The notes under the pieces are model-generated. The model searched no databases, was not told where the DNA came from, and saw nothing but the letters and a program-made list of their open reading frames with translations. A DNA stretch of 64,000 nt, taken from positions 34,804,151 to 34,868,150 of the forward strand of contig NC_054877.1 of NCBI RefSeq assembly GCF_018320785.1, written 5' to 3'. A program made the position numbers and the translations under genes. Below are positions 1 through 26,966 of this stretch, piece after piece. How positions within the stretch are numbered: position 1 is the stretch's first letter; every line of letters begins with the position of its first letter. The stretch comes from Cheilinus undulatus. Its lineage: Eukaryota; Chordata; Actinopteri; Labriformes; Labridae.

Positions 1-561
1 GTCCAGGGAGATAAGTCACAGTTCCAAGGGTTGTAAACTTCTTGATTATATTACACACAGAGGACAAAGGAATTTCAAGATCTCTGGAGATGGGCTTGTG
101 ACTTTGAGATTGTTCATATTTTTCCACAATTTTGCTTCTTAAGTCCTCAGACTATTCTCGGCGCTTCCTTCTCATCTCCATGCTTGGTGTGACATACACA
201 GGCACACAACAGAAAAGCTGAGTCAACTTTTATACATTCTAACTGGCTTCAGGTGTGATTTCTATATTGCTAGCACCTGTTACTGCCACAGGTGAGTTTA
301 AATGAGCATCACATGCCTGAAATAAAATGATTTACCCACAGTTTTAAAAGGGTGTCAATAACTTTGTCCAGCCCATTTTTGAGTTTTGTGTAAAATAATG
401 TCAATTTTGGCTTTTTTCTTCAGTTTTTTGTGTTGTTCCAATGCACATAAATAAAATAAACATGTATACCAGAAACATTTGTAATTGCAACAATTTCTGG
501 GAGAAATGGTGCATTTTCTGGAAAAATTCCAGGGGTGCCAACACTTTCCTCTATGACTGTA
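1..561 (-). mobile_element. Tc1/mariner-type transposon relic, 5' half with transposase N-terminus
   Basis: Read on the minus strand, an ATG at 181 opens a Tc1 transposase-like DNA-binding start. It contains KIVEKYEQ, then ISRDLEIPLSSVCNIIKKF, a helix-turn-helix pattern, then GTVTYLPG at the window edge. An in-frame TAG follows codon 9, so it is dead. The flank to about 561 has the typical ending (GGGGTGCCAACACTTT then GACTGTA), consistent with a terminal repeat beside TA. The rest lies off the left edge. It sits in a ddr2 intron. Confidence 0.75.
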
Positions 562-966
562 TGTCTCTCACATATTTGTGAGATACAAACCAAGGAGAAC
601 CCTGATGAAATCTTGGGCTGAGCTGTTGGTTGCCCTGGGAGTTAAAACAAAACACAATGAAGCAGAATTTTATTTTCATGCAGTACAGGGCTGGCATAAT
701 CTTCCTCATGATGTAAGATAAACCCAAGCTCTGACCACCTTCAAGTCTGAGTTAAAATCCTTTTGTATGTCAAATAGAAACATCATTAGTCATTTCAGTC
801 TGTTTCATATCCAGCTAAAATCTCCCCACATGAGCTTTAATGTCTTATTTTACTTTTTTAAACTCAATTTTTAACTCTTTAAAACACTTTGAGTTTCTCT
901 GTCTGTGGACAGTTTAAGTACATTTTCCGTATTGATTCTTACTGATTTTTATCCAAATTTCTTTAG

Positions 967-15594
<14,628 letters not shown>

Positions 15595-16325
15595 CAGACA
15601 AGACAGATTGTCTCTCTCTGCCATGCACTGTCACATTTTGTCTCTTTAGTCTGGATATATTTGGAGCCAGAAACAACCAATGAAATGTTAGCAATTTCTT
15701 GCCATATTGGTGCTGTAAATAAAAAGACGTGAGAAAAGGTATACACTTGAACAGAGCTTTAAACTGTAGATATCATACAAACTAGCACTATTCACATCTG
15801 TATTTATTAAAATCGCCCTATTTCCTGTCTTATACCTATTTATACTGTACTTCATTATTAGTCTAGGTTTCAGACACAATTTTGAAGATAATTTGTCATT
15901 TACAAGTATAACATATTTTTTTCTAGTGCACATCTTTTAGTGAATGTTGACAGTTGTGTAATTTTAATGAATTTTAATATATTTTCTCCTAAACTCTTAT
16001 AACAATGAATGACAAGGTAATGTTTGTTGCTTGAAGAGACTGTTGTTTCACTCTGCAGCAGAGTACTGAAGTATTTATGTTAACATGTAAATGTCCTTAT
16101 GCAGATATAAATGAATTGTACATTGTTGACTTCTGAATAGATGACAAAACCAAAGACCCTTGTAAATAATGAAATATTAGGAGTAACTGCATTTTACAAA
16201 AAAATCTAAATCTTGACTGAATTGTGTTAGTTGTAGATGAAAATAAACATTTTGTATACAGTATAGTAAGCATTTTAACATGTTATGTCCAGTTGCAAAA
16301 ATAAAAGGACTTCACACTGTTATAC
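15595..16325 (+). other. ddr2: 3' untranslated region of ddr2 with three AATAAA signals
   Basis: AT-rich sequence follows the TAG. Polyadenylation hexamers lie at 15718-15723, 16242-16247 and 16300-16305. The first would give a very short 3' UTR; the last two, close together, would give one of about 0.7 kb. The end coordinate is inferred from the last signal. Confidence 0.6.
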
Positions 16326-17279
16326 TGGCCTGCAAGTTGCATTTTTAATTATCAACAACCCCATCCCACACCTCACCAAAAAAAAAAGAAGAAACACTGT
16401 ACAATAAGAAAATTCTCTACATATTGAAAAAATATATATTTCTAGTCTTCACGTTGTAGAAATATTTTTTTTTAAATTAGGAAAAAACAGATCTGACTAC
16501 TTTATGAACTTATTGGTGGTTTTATGGGGAACCCTTATCATTTAATTTGTCATTGTTATACATTATTATGTGACTTCGTATTTAAAAATACACATCTTAA
16601 TCTGGCATAATTTTAACACTGCCAGAAAACACTTTAAACTCCAGAAGTTGGAAAGCCTTTCAAAGTAATGAAAGTCGTTCTGATGATAAACCACAAGGAT
16701 GTGTGAAGGCCAAGCGTGAACAAAATTTCTTCTGAAAGTTGTACATTTTATGGAAATTTTGTTTTCTAAAATCTAAACAAATTCCCAAACAAATAAAAGA
16801 AATTACATTTGAAAATTTTCTGACATTTTATGGGCATTTTTGGAAAAAAAATACCAAAAACATCAATACAAATTTCTCAAATTAAAGATCCCTAAATTTC
16901 CATTAAAATTCTTATATTATTTTTTCGAGACCCCCCCCCCCCCCAAACACACACACACACGCACACACACACACACACACACACTCAAAAAAAGATCAAA
17001 TTTCTCAAAAATACAAATATCTTTCCAAAATTTCAATGGAAATATCTGAAAATTGAATTTCGTTAAAAGTACTTCAATGTTTTCTGAGCCAAAATATCCC
17101 CCAAAAAAATCCTTTTAAAATTTTCATGAAAAATTTAAAAACTTCCAGACAAACTCTCTACATTCCACGGACTTTCTACACAATAATCTCAACTATTCTA
17201 ACAGCAGAAATTATTACGATGTTGTAGAAAAACCAACATGTAATGTCCTCTTACATATTCCACACTTTTCTTTTTCTCA
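16326..17279. other. Spacer between ddr2 and hsd17b7
   Basis: No coding sequence seen. About 16680-17160 is a degenerate AT-rich tract of recurring 'aaatttc/aaaattcc' words, broken by a C/CA microsatellite. It resembles, in inverted orientation, the interior of the element at 62370-63294. The rest is plain AT-rich sequence. Confidence 0.6.
16931..16984. repeat. Compound microsatellite C(14) then (CA)n
   Basis: Fourteen Cs at 16931-16944 are followed by AA and then ACAC repeats with one G interruption, to about 16984. Confidence 0.95.
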
Positions 17280-17366
17280 AAAACACAGGAGAGATTTCAG
17301 GATCGACTTTTTTAGTCGTTGCGATCTTTCTCCTCTTACCCTCGTCGCTCTCCGTAGTTGAAGCTG

Positions 17367-17402
17367 ATTGGTCAGCTGTTTGCTGACATCCAATCACACC
17401 AC
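17367..17402 (+). promoter_or_regulatory. hsd17b7: CCAAT boxes and sterol-regulatory-element-like site of hsd17b7
   Basis: Seen: an inverted CCAAT box (ATTGG, 17367-17371), a direct CCAAT (17390-17394), and overlapping it ATCACACCAC (17393-17402). The last differs by one base from the classical sterol element ATCACCCCAC. The start codon is at 17540, so the cluster would sit in the proximal promoter or 5' UTR. Known: SREBPs act together with the CCAAT-binding factor NF-Y, and HSD17B7 belongs to cholesterol synthesis. Function here is inferred. Confidence 0.5.
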
Positions 17403-17539
17403 GTATCTTCAGGAGCACATAGGCTGGTGTTTCTCAGCGGAATGGGACGATGGGTTGAACATTCACGTTTACCACAGCTGGTTCCAGACCCTGTACTGGT
17501 CAAGTTTTCACTCGCAGCCGCTGCTAGCTCCAGTGAGGT

Positions 17540-20500
17540 ATGGAGAAAGTTGTCATCGTTACCGGCGCTAACAGGTGAGTCCAACAAAAATGCTTTTAAC
17601 GCTGGAGTAGACGTCACGTTGTTATGGTGACAGCACCTCTCGCGAGATATTGATTTACTTGCGTTTTCTTTTCCCTACTGAGGGAAAATGCTTCTGATAG
17701 ACATAATCCTACTGCAATTCTTTTACGTTTACCAGTTAACATGGTTTCTGTTTGAGGGTTTTGCATTAGAAAAATAGCCTACATTACATTTTTTTACACA
17801 TATTGTTTCCTATACTAAGCTAAGTAGGCAAAGTGTTGAAAAATATGGAAATTAGGTTCAAATAAGTACGTTAATTTAACTTATGTGCGTCAACAGCAAC
17901 TTTATGTTTGGTACTACAAATAATGGTGTGTTAAAAAGAAATACACAAAACCAATACTGCAGACAATAAACTAACCAAAACAGAAAATAAGTCCTGTTAA
18001 TATTGTTATCTTTCTGTCCAGTTTACATGTCTGCACTTTTACTTGATGTTTTGAGGATTAAAAATTAAGACAGTAGAGCTCAAGACCAAAAGTAAAGTTT
18101 ACCTGTTTGTGTCTTTTTCTCCCTTGCCAAGACAGGCCATTATTCATTGCTGATTTTCTCATTTGATCTTTGCTGCTCAGAAATGTGTGCTTACATTCTT
18201 TTGTTTGTCTACATCTCTTTCTCTTCATGCAGTGGTATTGGCCTTGCTCTGTGTGAGAGGCTGCTGACTGAGGACAGCACGCTCCTGCTGTGTCTGGCCT
18301 GCAGAAACATGCAGCGAGCCGAGGCTGCCCGCTCCGCCCTCCTGACCTCTCACCCTGATGCCCATGTGGAGCTGCTACACCTGGATGTGGGCTCAGTGCA
18401 GTCAGTGCTCACTGCTGCGCAGGAGGTCAAGGCTAGGTATTGATTACAGGATAAAAAGGCATCATGACACTGTTTAAGCTCCCTTTGCTCCTTTCCTAAA
18501 CTACAAATAAATGTTGACTACAGGAGGATTATGTTAGATGCATGTTTTTGTTTTTCCTCAGGTACAGCAAAATTGACTTCCTGTATCTTAATGCAGGAAT
18601 TATGCCCAACCCACAGGTGGACATCAGAGCTTTCTTCAAAGGTCTTTTCTCCAGGTAAAAATGCAAACCTTTTTCCAGTTTCCTCCAGGTCTTCTTGTAA
18701 TGGCCAAAAGTTAGATTCTCTCACACTGATGTAACTCATCCGTTTTTCCTGCTGTGATGTAACATTGTCCTTTCTCTCTGCAGAAATGTTGTCAACATGT
18801 TTGCTACAGCAGAGGGCCTCTTGACTCAACAGGACCAGATCAATTCAGATGGTCTGCAGGAAGTTTTTGCCACCAACCTCTTTGGGCATTTTCTCCTGGT
18901 ACATGAAAGACAACCATACATTTACGATAAGAACAGAACGTTTTATTTTGAAGATGAAATATTTGGAAAACATCCCCTCTGTATCATATGCTAGCAAACA
19001 GTGCATATACGCCTTTGCTTATGGTGTATAACCTGCATCTTGATAGAGCTGTTAGTGACAGATAAGAGGTATAAAACCTTATTTGTCATGTCATACTGTG
19101 AACTAAACAAAAATAATGCCTTGAGGAAATTTATGGTTTACATGGATATTTGATTTGGCACAAAAGTTGTGTATGGCTGCATGGTGTAGCAACACTATTA
19201 CCCCACAGCTCAAAGGCTTGGATGGCATGAATGTAAAAGGAAGACATTAAGGTGAAAGTTCCTAGATTACTATAGTATTTATTTGTATTTATTTGAGGCA
19301 ATATATATGTATAGTGCATTCAGAAGGCTCTATAGAAGGCCTTGCAGCTGACAGTGCATATCAGAGCAAAAACCAAGTCATGAGGTCAAAGAAACTTCCC
19401 ACAAAGCTTAGAGGCAGGATTGTTGCAAGGCACAGATCTGGGGAAGGCTAAAAAATATCCTCAGGATATGGTAATGCACGTATCAGGCAGATAACTGTTC
19501 ATAGGTACAGGTTAATAACTGTACATTGATGTCCTTGTCTCTGTGGTGTAGATCAGGGAGTTGGAGTCTCTCCTGTGTCAGGCGGCTCACTCATCTGAAG
19601 TCGTGTGGACCTCCTCGAGTAATGCTAGCCGTTCCGCCTTCAGTCTGGAGGACATGCAGCACAAAAACGGGACAGAGCCATACAGTTCCTCAAAGTACGC
19701 ATCAGACATGCTCAGTGTGGCACTCAACAGACACAAAAACAGCCAGGTACAACAATCACACAATTTGTGTGTTATTGGTACAATAGTATTAGTAACTATC
19801 AGGGTTGAGTCTATTCAAAAATATTCATTGTCTTTAATAAAAATTATATAATATACTTATTCCTCTAGAACAGAGATTCATTCAAAACACTGGCTTCATG
19901 ATTTTATCTTTGTAAACATGCTTCTGATTTTTAACATTGTAATCAGTCATGGGAGATTAATGAGACAAGGAAACTAGATTTGCATGGTTTGTGTTTTTGA
20001 TTTGAACTCATGTGTTTTAAAGATCATTATCAGCTCAGCTTTCAGTTAAACAATCATGAATTTACTTCATAAACTAAATCCATTTAATCTACTGTACCAA
20101 TATCAGTGATATGGTTTCTGTACTTACTAGTGGAGCATTAATATATCATTTTCTCTCCTGTGTTTAACTTCTTTCTCTCTGTATCAGGGGCTGTTTTCCT
20201 CTGTTATCTGTCCAGGACTGGTGATGACCAATCTGACCTATGGCATCCTCCCCTCCTTCTTCTGGACTCTCATTATGCCCATCATGTGGCTGGTAATAGA
20301 GTTTTTTATTTTGATCTACAGTGCATCCAAAAAATATTCAGACCCCCTTTACTTTATTCAACTTTATTATGTTGCAGTCATTCATTTTTCTCTCATTGAT
20401 CTAAACTCAGTACCCCATCATCACAAAGTGAAACAGCATTTTGGAATTTTTGCAAATCAATTAAAAAGAAGAAACGCTGAAATATCACAAAGACATAAGT

Positions 20501-23500
20501 ATTTAGACCCTTTACTCAGTACTTAGTTGAAGCACCTTTGGAAGCAATTAAGCCTCAAGTCTTTTTTTTAATATGAGGCAACAAGCTTTGCACACCTGGA
20601 TTGGGAGATTTTCTGCCATTCTTCTTTGAAAATCTTCTCAAACTCAGTCAGGTTAGATCGGGACCTTCAGTGGACAGCCATTTTTAAGTCTCTCTAGAGA
20701 TGTTTGATAGGGTCAGTCAGAGCTTGGCCACTTTAGGACATTCACAGAAAAGCTGGGTGTAAGCTGTGTGATTTTTCCTGCGATTCAGCCATGAATTTTG
20801 AGTCGCATGACTCACACTGAAGTCAGGCCGTTGTGCCAAACTTCTTGCGCCCCCATCTCTTTGTCCAACAGTCAGAATGTTTACATGCCCCCTTAATGAT
20901 AACACTCTACTGTTACAGCGATATTAGACCATTTAGTGAGACTTCTTTCCTTGTCACTGTATACAAACACTGACTTCAATTGATTTATTGATTTGAGCAT
21001 GTTCAGGAATTTTTAGAGGTGTATGAAGGGTTCTATAATGTTGGTGATTTATTCTGATTCCTCCAAACAGATCCGGATCTTCACGAACACATTTACACTC
21101 ACACCATACAATGGAGCAGAGGCACTGGTATGTCATCAGCCTGTTGTATAGTTGTACATGTGAAAATTCTTCAAATAGTCATGTCTCTGAAATGAAATCA
21201 TTTCTTAAATTAAGTAGTGTTCTGTTTCTTTTCCACAGCACTGGTTGTTTCTTCAAAATCCAGAGTCTTTGGATCCTAGATCAAAGTATCACAGTTTAAC
21301 TTCAGGACTTGGAAAAAGCTACACTCAGCCCCGAAAGGTAAATTATAATGTTCTCAATCTTAGTGTTTGTTTGTTTGTTTAGACCAAGGGTATACAGTTC
21401 TACATAATTCAATTAAAAAGTCAGTTCAAAGATTCAAGAAGGGTTAACTCAGCTAGCAGTTATTTTTAAGAGAAGATATGGCCACTGTTGAAAAGATTTT
21501 TTTTAAACTGGTTCAAAAGTGAAAATTTTAAAACAAGAAATCACATAGTCACGCACATATTAAGGATATATTTTGAGTCCTGTCTTGAATATGTCGCTGA
21601 TAAAATGATAGTTACATCACACAGTGTATCACAGTAACCAACCATAAAAGATGTAATTGGCCACCTTCTGCCACAAACAGCTCTTTTGACCATTGCATAG
21701 ATATTCAGACCCTGTAGAGCTATGAAAAAGCATTTCCCCCCTTCCCGATTTCTAATATTTTTCCATATTTATCACACTTCAATATTAGTCAAAGACAACC
21801 TGAGTAAATACAAAGTGCAGTTTCTAAATTATTATTTTATTTATTAAGGGGAAAAGCCATCCAAACCTAAAAGTAGTTGTCCCTCGTTGTTAAGTCATGA
21901 ATTAACTGATTAACCCTATCTTTTGAAAGCTGAGTTCAGTTTCACTAGCCACACCCTGGCCTGATGGCTGTCAGACTTTTTGAATCACGAAACACTCAAA
22001 TAGAACCTGTCTGAAAAAGTAAAGTAGACTATAAAGATTTTAAAAAGCAACACATTATGCCGCCCGCTAAAGAAATTTAAGAACAGATGAGAAACAAAGT
22101 CACTGATTGGCATCTTTTAGTCTGGAAAGGGTTTCCAATTCATTTCTAAGGCTTTGGGACTCCAACAATATGCAATGAGAGCCATTATCCACAAATGGAG
22201 AAAACTTGGAACAGTGGTGAACCTTCCCAAGGGTTGCTGGCCTACCAATATTACCCCAAGAGCGCATTGACAGCTCATCCAGGAGCTTACAAAAAACCCA
22301 GAATGACATTTAAAGCCCTGCAGGCCTCACTTGACTCAGTTAAAGTCAGTGTTTAAGGTGATGATTGAACATGAATCAACAGTAAGAAAGAGACTTGGAA
22401 AAAATGGCATTCAAGGGCAAAATCACTGCTGACCAAAAAAATTACACAAAGGCTCGTCCCACATTTGCCAAAACACATTTCTGTGATCCCAAGACTTCTG
22501 GAAAAAACATTCCATGGATGGATGAGACAAAAGTTGACCTTTTTGGAAGGTGTGCATCCCATTACATCTGGAGTAAAACTAATACAGCGTTTCATAAAAG
22601 CGTCATGCCAACAATCACACATGGTATGATGGTGTGGGGCTGCTTTGCTGACTTGCCGTAACTGGAACCATGATTTCTGCTCTCTACCAGAAAATCCCAA
22701 AGGAGCATGTCCAGCCATCCATTTGTGACCTCATCCTCAAGTACACTTGGGTTATGCTGCAAGGCAATGATCTAAAACACAACAGCAAGTCCACCTCAGA
22801 ATGGCTTGAAAACATGATGAAGATTTTGGAGTGGCCCAGTCAAAGTCTGGACTTGACTATGATTGAGATGCTGTAGCATGACCTTAAACAGGCGGTTCAT
22901 GGTCAAAAACCCTCCAATGTGACTGAATTAACACAATTTAGCAAAGAAGAGTTGGCCACAAACGCTTGCGTTCAGTTGTTGCCGCCTAGGGTGGCACAAC
23001 TAGTTACTATGTTCAGGAGAGGATTACTTTTTCACATAGGACGAGGTAAAGGAAATCATCATTTAAAAACTGCATTTTGTATTTACTCTGATTGTCTTTG
23101 CCTTATTTTCAAATTAGTTTGATGATCTGAAACATTTAAGTGTGACAAATAAGGAAAAGATAAGAAATAAGGGGGCAAATACTTTTTCTCTGAGCTGCAC
23201 GGTCACATCAACACTCTTCTTTGTCTTCATGTTATACAAACTATTCTCCGTGCAATGTGTTTGAGCCTTACTTTTGAATCACCCAGCCTTTAAAGCCTTA
23301 TATTAGTGAATTGTTGATTCAAAATAAATATTCTTTTAAAACACATTTGTGAAGACAGGCTTTCCGCCTTCCTTCCTTCCTGATCTAGTTAACAAAATTA
23401 AAAGAGAAAGATTAGCTTTGTGACAAATAGTTGATGTAACTGCATATTTTGGACCTGTTTTAACCAGATTTTAATTTTAAAATCTCCTCTATTTTCTTAC

Positions 23501-23924
23501 CTCACCTTAGTTTTTTGCAGAAAAGAAGAGAAGTTTATGCATCTTTTATGAGTTAATTCTACTGTTAAAAAAAAGTCCAAAACACACCCTAGAGGGGGAA
23601 TTAATACAAGTCACACAGAGACAAAAGCTGCTTTCTTAATCTGTCCTCACCGCAAGTCTTGGCAGAAATGAAATTATCTGTGAATAGAGAGACTGAAACT
23701 TGTTGAATTTAATGTTTTACAAGACCAAGGAAAGAAAACTTTAAATGTAATCTGATGCATTATCATTTTTGTCTTTTTTTCAGATGGATATAGATGAAGA
23801 CATGTCTGAGGCCTTCTATGTAAAACTTTTGGAGCTTGAGATAGACATCAGAAGAAAACTCAGAGAGAGAAATGCAGACAAAGATGCTCACAAACAGACT
23901 GTCAGTGGAAAAGAACAGAAATGA
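17540..23924 (+). CDS. hsd17b7: 17-beta-hydroxysteroid dehydrogenase 7 / 3-keto-steroid reductase (complete, 9 coding exons)
   Basis: Coding exons: 17540-17574, 18233-18436, 18562-18654, 18784-18898, 19552-19746, 20188-20292, 21071-21127, 21239-21337, 23784-23924 (TGA). The product is 347 residues; human is about 341. It is a short-chain dehydrogenase/reductase. Seen: NAD(P)-binding TGANSGIG at 8-15, NAG at 90-92, active-site serine region TSSS at 169-172, catalytic YSSSK at 193-197, and a hydrophobic stretch [12 protein letters not shown] around 236-248 that fits membrane association. Family knowledge: an ER enzyme that reduces the 3-keto group of sterol intermediates in cholesterol synthesis, and can convert estrone to estradiol. 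The ATG lies in a GC-richer region, opens directly onto the nucleotide-binding strand, and matches the family's N-terminus. It lies downstream of ddr2 in the same direction, as in human. Confidence 0.97.
20319..20755. mobile_element. Tc1/mariner-family repeat fragment close to hsd17b7 exon 6
   Basis: Begins right after TA (20317-20318) with CAGTGCATCCAAAAAATATT. It continues with the standard leader of this fish repeat: 'tattatgttgcagtca', 'accccatcatcacaaagtg', 'gaagcacctttggaagcaatta'. The right side fades out after 'ggccactttaggacattcacag', so the copy is truncated. It starts 27 bases after the exon 6 donor. Confidence 0.65.
21709..23205 (+). mobile_element. Tc1/mariner transposon relic with both ends, in the last hsd17b7 intron
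   Basis: The left end (near 21711: CTGTAGAGCTATGAAAAAGC) pairs with the reverse complement of the right end (CGTGCAGCTCAGAGAAAAAG); both are followed by 'atttcccccctt'-like sequence. A transposase relic runs about 22059-23000: a start resembling MPPAKEI, then a stop, then several frames with [29 protein letters not shown] and WPSQSLDL. Broken by frameshifts and stops. A different family from the 13618 copy. Confidence 0.8.
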
Positions 23925-23982
23925 AGCTTTTCTAAGTGGATTTGTTTTTAAAGGATCATGTGTGCAATGTGTGATGAAAAGC

Positions 23983-23988
23983 AATAAA
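23983..23988 (+). terminator. hsd17b7: Polyadenylation signal AATAAA of hsd17b7
   Basis: Hexamer 59 bases after the stop codon, implying a very short 3' UTR ending near 24005. Confidence 0.7.
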
Positions 23989-24554
23989 AGAAGTCTTATT
24001 ATTTTTCATTCTTGACAGTTACACTGCCAGCATCTTGGGGTTTTCTGTCTTTTTCTGATATTCAACTTTTTTGCTGCATTTTTGCATCTACATTGTTGCA
24101 GGCGTTTATTTCTCAGTACCCAGCAGAATCTGTTCTGCTCTTCTCTTGTTGTAATGTTGATACCTCTGCTTGGCCTGCTGTCTTCACCTGATCTCTGTAT
24201 CATCTTTCTTCTACAACACAAGTCTTACCTTACAAACTTTAATTAGTTGTCTGTTTATGGTCTGCTTACCTTAAGCCTTTAACCGACTGCCACCAGCTGA
24301 ACCATATGTGGCTTCTTTTACTGAAGATAATACATTATCAGTCCTGCACACTCAGCCGAAATCAAAGGCTTGTTTCAGTTAGTTAAGTCCTCTCAAACTT
24401 TCAATAGCCCATTTCAAACACAAGGTAACATAATGTGCTTTAATTTAATCAATCTTTCTTTGTAAAGCAACAGTTAATTATGTTAGGAGATGCTCCAGTT
24501 GTCAAAATGAGGGCCGATACCGATGGTTGAAATAGTAATATATGTATATGGGGG

Positions 24555-24675
24555 CATTTTATGTCTTAATTCATAGAGGAAGAGAGTGGAAAGAGTTAAT
24601 GGAAAAGGGATGAGAGAGTGGAGGAGAGACGTGGGAAAGGAGCCACAAGCCAGACTTGAACCTGTGCCACCCACA
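24555..24675 (-). mobile_element. SINE fragment, minus orientation
   Basis: Contains 'gggatgagagagtggaggagagacgtgggaaaggagccacaagccagacttgaacctgtgcc', the inverted body and B-box side of the SINE family at 10058-10249. The A-box side is lost. Confidence 0.55.
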
Positions 24676-24679
24676 TTTA

Positions 24680-25005
24680 AATCAATATTTTTTATATGGT
24701 GCCTAAACGGTGCCTGAGTCACTACTTTGAGAGTAAAAAAGTATGTTAAAAGTCAGCAGGAGACTAAAAGTTGTCAAATGATTCACAGAAATACCTTGTA
24801 TAAGATACCAGTCTAATATGGGATAAGAAATGAAATCCGGTGTAGCTTAACACATAAATCACACAAATTCCATAACTATTTTCTTGCCTTTCATTTGGGA
24901 TGGCGGGTATCAAAATGAAGTATTGATATCTGTGTTTTAATTCAGTCTAGTAAGTGTAAGATGTGTTGGTACCAGATTTCAATACTCATCCCCATTGCTA
25001 ATATT
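24680..25005 (+). mobile_element. hAT-like MITE, copy 1 of a pair
   Basis: Shares long blocks with 56565-56897 in the same orientation: 'gtcagcaggagactaaaag', 'aaatgattcacagaaata', 'atatgggataagaaa', 'gatatctgtgtt', 'agatgtgttggtac'. The left end of this copy is eroded or replaced by the neighbouring SINE. Confidence 0.6.
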
Positions 25006-26966
25006 TCTCAATAGGGCTGATGTCAGCCAATATTGATATCAAACCAATGCACCGGTGGATCCCTATAAATGTCATCTACAAAAGAGCAGGTCTAGGCTGT
25101 GCTCTTTGTTATCTTTTCTCAACCAGGAGAGGCTTATTACAAGTTTAATAATAATTTAATTTTAATTTGAATATGTGAAATGTCTTAGGCTGATAAACTT
25201 CATCATGGCGTCTTTATGAACTTGAAGGGGAAGTGAGACTGACAGCAGGATTGGAAACTCCCCTGTTGAGACACTGGTGGTGATGGGAGCTGTAGGGTTA
25301 GCTGAAGAATGGATTTCTGAGGAGCTTGACCCAGATGTGGTGATGAGATGACGGGATGCACAAGGAACTGGACCTGGACACTGAGGACTTGTAATGGAGG
25401 TGACTGGGGTAGAGGAGGGTCGGTCGCACGGAAACAATGGACTGACTGTGGAGAGAACAGATTTTAAAATATGACAGCAGCAGGATGATTGGATCAAGAG
25501 AGGTCTTGGCAGAATGGGATTGGCTCAGAATTGACCAAAGCAGGTAAAAGGAGACACATGAATTAGTGATTATTAATGAATGAAGAATGAAAAGAAATAG
25601 AAAAAGTTATTTATTTTTATCACCAGATAAGAAATTGCTTGTCAATCTACAGCTGCTATAATGTAAATGCTTTGTGTAATAAGACAGAATTTATGACTGT
25701 ACCCAATATTAAACACCTGCAGCTGTCCCTCAGACACAAATTTAAACTATTTTTTTAAATGTTTTGTTGTTGTTGTTGTTGTTGTTTTTTAAATGTCTTT
25801 CCGCATTTAATTCTACTGTACCTCCATGGACAAATGTCTGTGCATTAATCGAACCGTCTCTTACAGAGACCCTCATAGGGTAGCTCTTTGACTTTTGCCT
25901 CTTTGAATTTAATAATTCCTGTGATCTCCAGTCTGAAAACTTACAAAACATCTATACACAAAATTAGACAAGAAAGGACCAGAGCACTGTTTAGTGTAGT
26001 TATATTTATTAATTTATTTATATGTCTGTCTAACAGGGACAATGCTGATGCCAGAGTTAGCCAAAAGGGTAGCTTCCCTCTGTAGTCCCTGGCCAGATGA
26101 TAAATTTGGCTTTCAAGGGGGAGTTAAATGGCATATATTTGAACCTTCCAAAAAGGTTTTAGTGTTTGCTGTGAGTCCAGGACAAACAGGCCTCAGGTTA
26201 CCTGAAGAGGAGTCTGCGTTTACCTCTCTACAGTGACATCTTCCTCTTAGTGCTGCAGAGCTGATTGTGTGAGGGCAGACTTGTCAGATATGTTACCACC
26301 AGCTGTTGCTCAGCGTGACCTCGCTGGCCCTAAACACACCATTTGCTGCTTTTTATAAACCGGCAAATCCCACTTAATCTCATGATGCGCGTGTCTGTAA
26401 CAGCAGCATGGAGTCACAGCTGCACATTCAGAGTTTTTAATAGAAACTAATATCTGGTCTCCATGCAGAGTTCACTCAGACACTGTAAACAGACACACAT
26501 GCTGGTGTTTGTTAGTACATGTGTGCCAGCTAAGGGGGGGAAACCATGAATATTTATGTGAGGATATGAATTAACATATTCTCACATTAATTTGTAAACT
26601 GAAGAACAACTTTTGAGGCAGGAATTTCAACTGTGCTTCATTGATACATCTTTATCAATTATTGTAAGATACACAATATGTGTAAATATAGCCTAACTTG
26701 ATACCTATTAATTAATTAATTTGTCTTTTTATTTTTTTACACTTTTTTATTTTAGCCTTTTTAGAGTTTCTAATCATTACATTCTGTTATGTTAGACTTA
26801 CAATTCTAAATACAGTTTTTTAAATGTATCGCTTGTTTAAGTTTTCATAATTTTATTGTCCATTTAAACAACTTTGTAAAACGTGGCCTTTTATAAAAAT
26901 GTGATTTTTTTTAGTCTATTTACTTATTTTCTCTTTTAACATTGAGATTTTTTTTCAAATTATGTA

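Noticed and set aside
17358-17630. 90-codon open frame spanning the hsd17b7 start region
   Set aside because: It lies in the promoter and first exon in a frame different from the conserved [11 protein letters not shown] start.
22395-23122. Three consecutive plus-strand open frames of 67-88 codons
   Set aside because: They are pieces of one frameshifted Tc1 transposase within the element at 21709-23205, not host genes.
25162-25497. 111-codon minus-strand open frame in the hsd17b7-serbp1 spacer
   Set aside because: Ser/Thr/Pro-rich translation with no domain, no splice context and no neighbour support; the plus strand looks like ordinary spacer. Not called as a gene.
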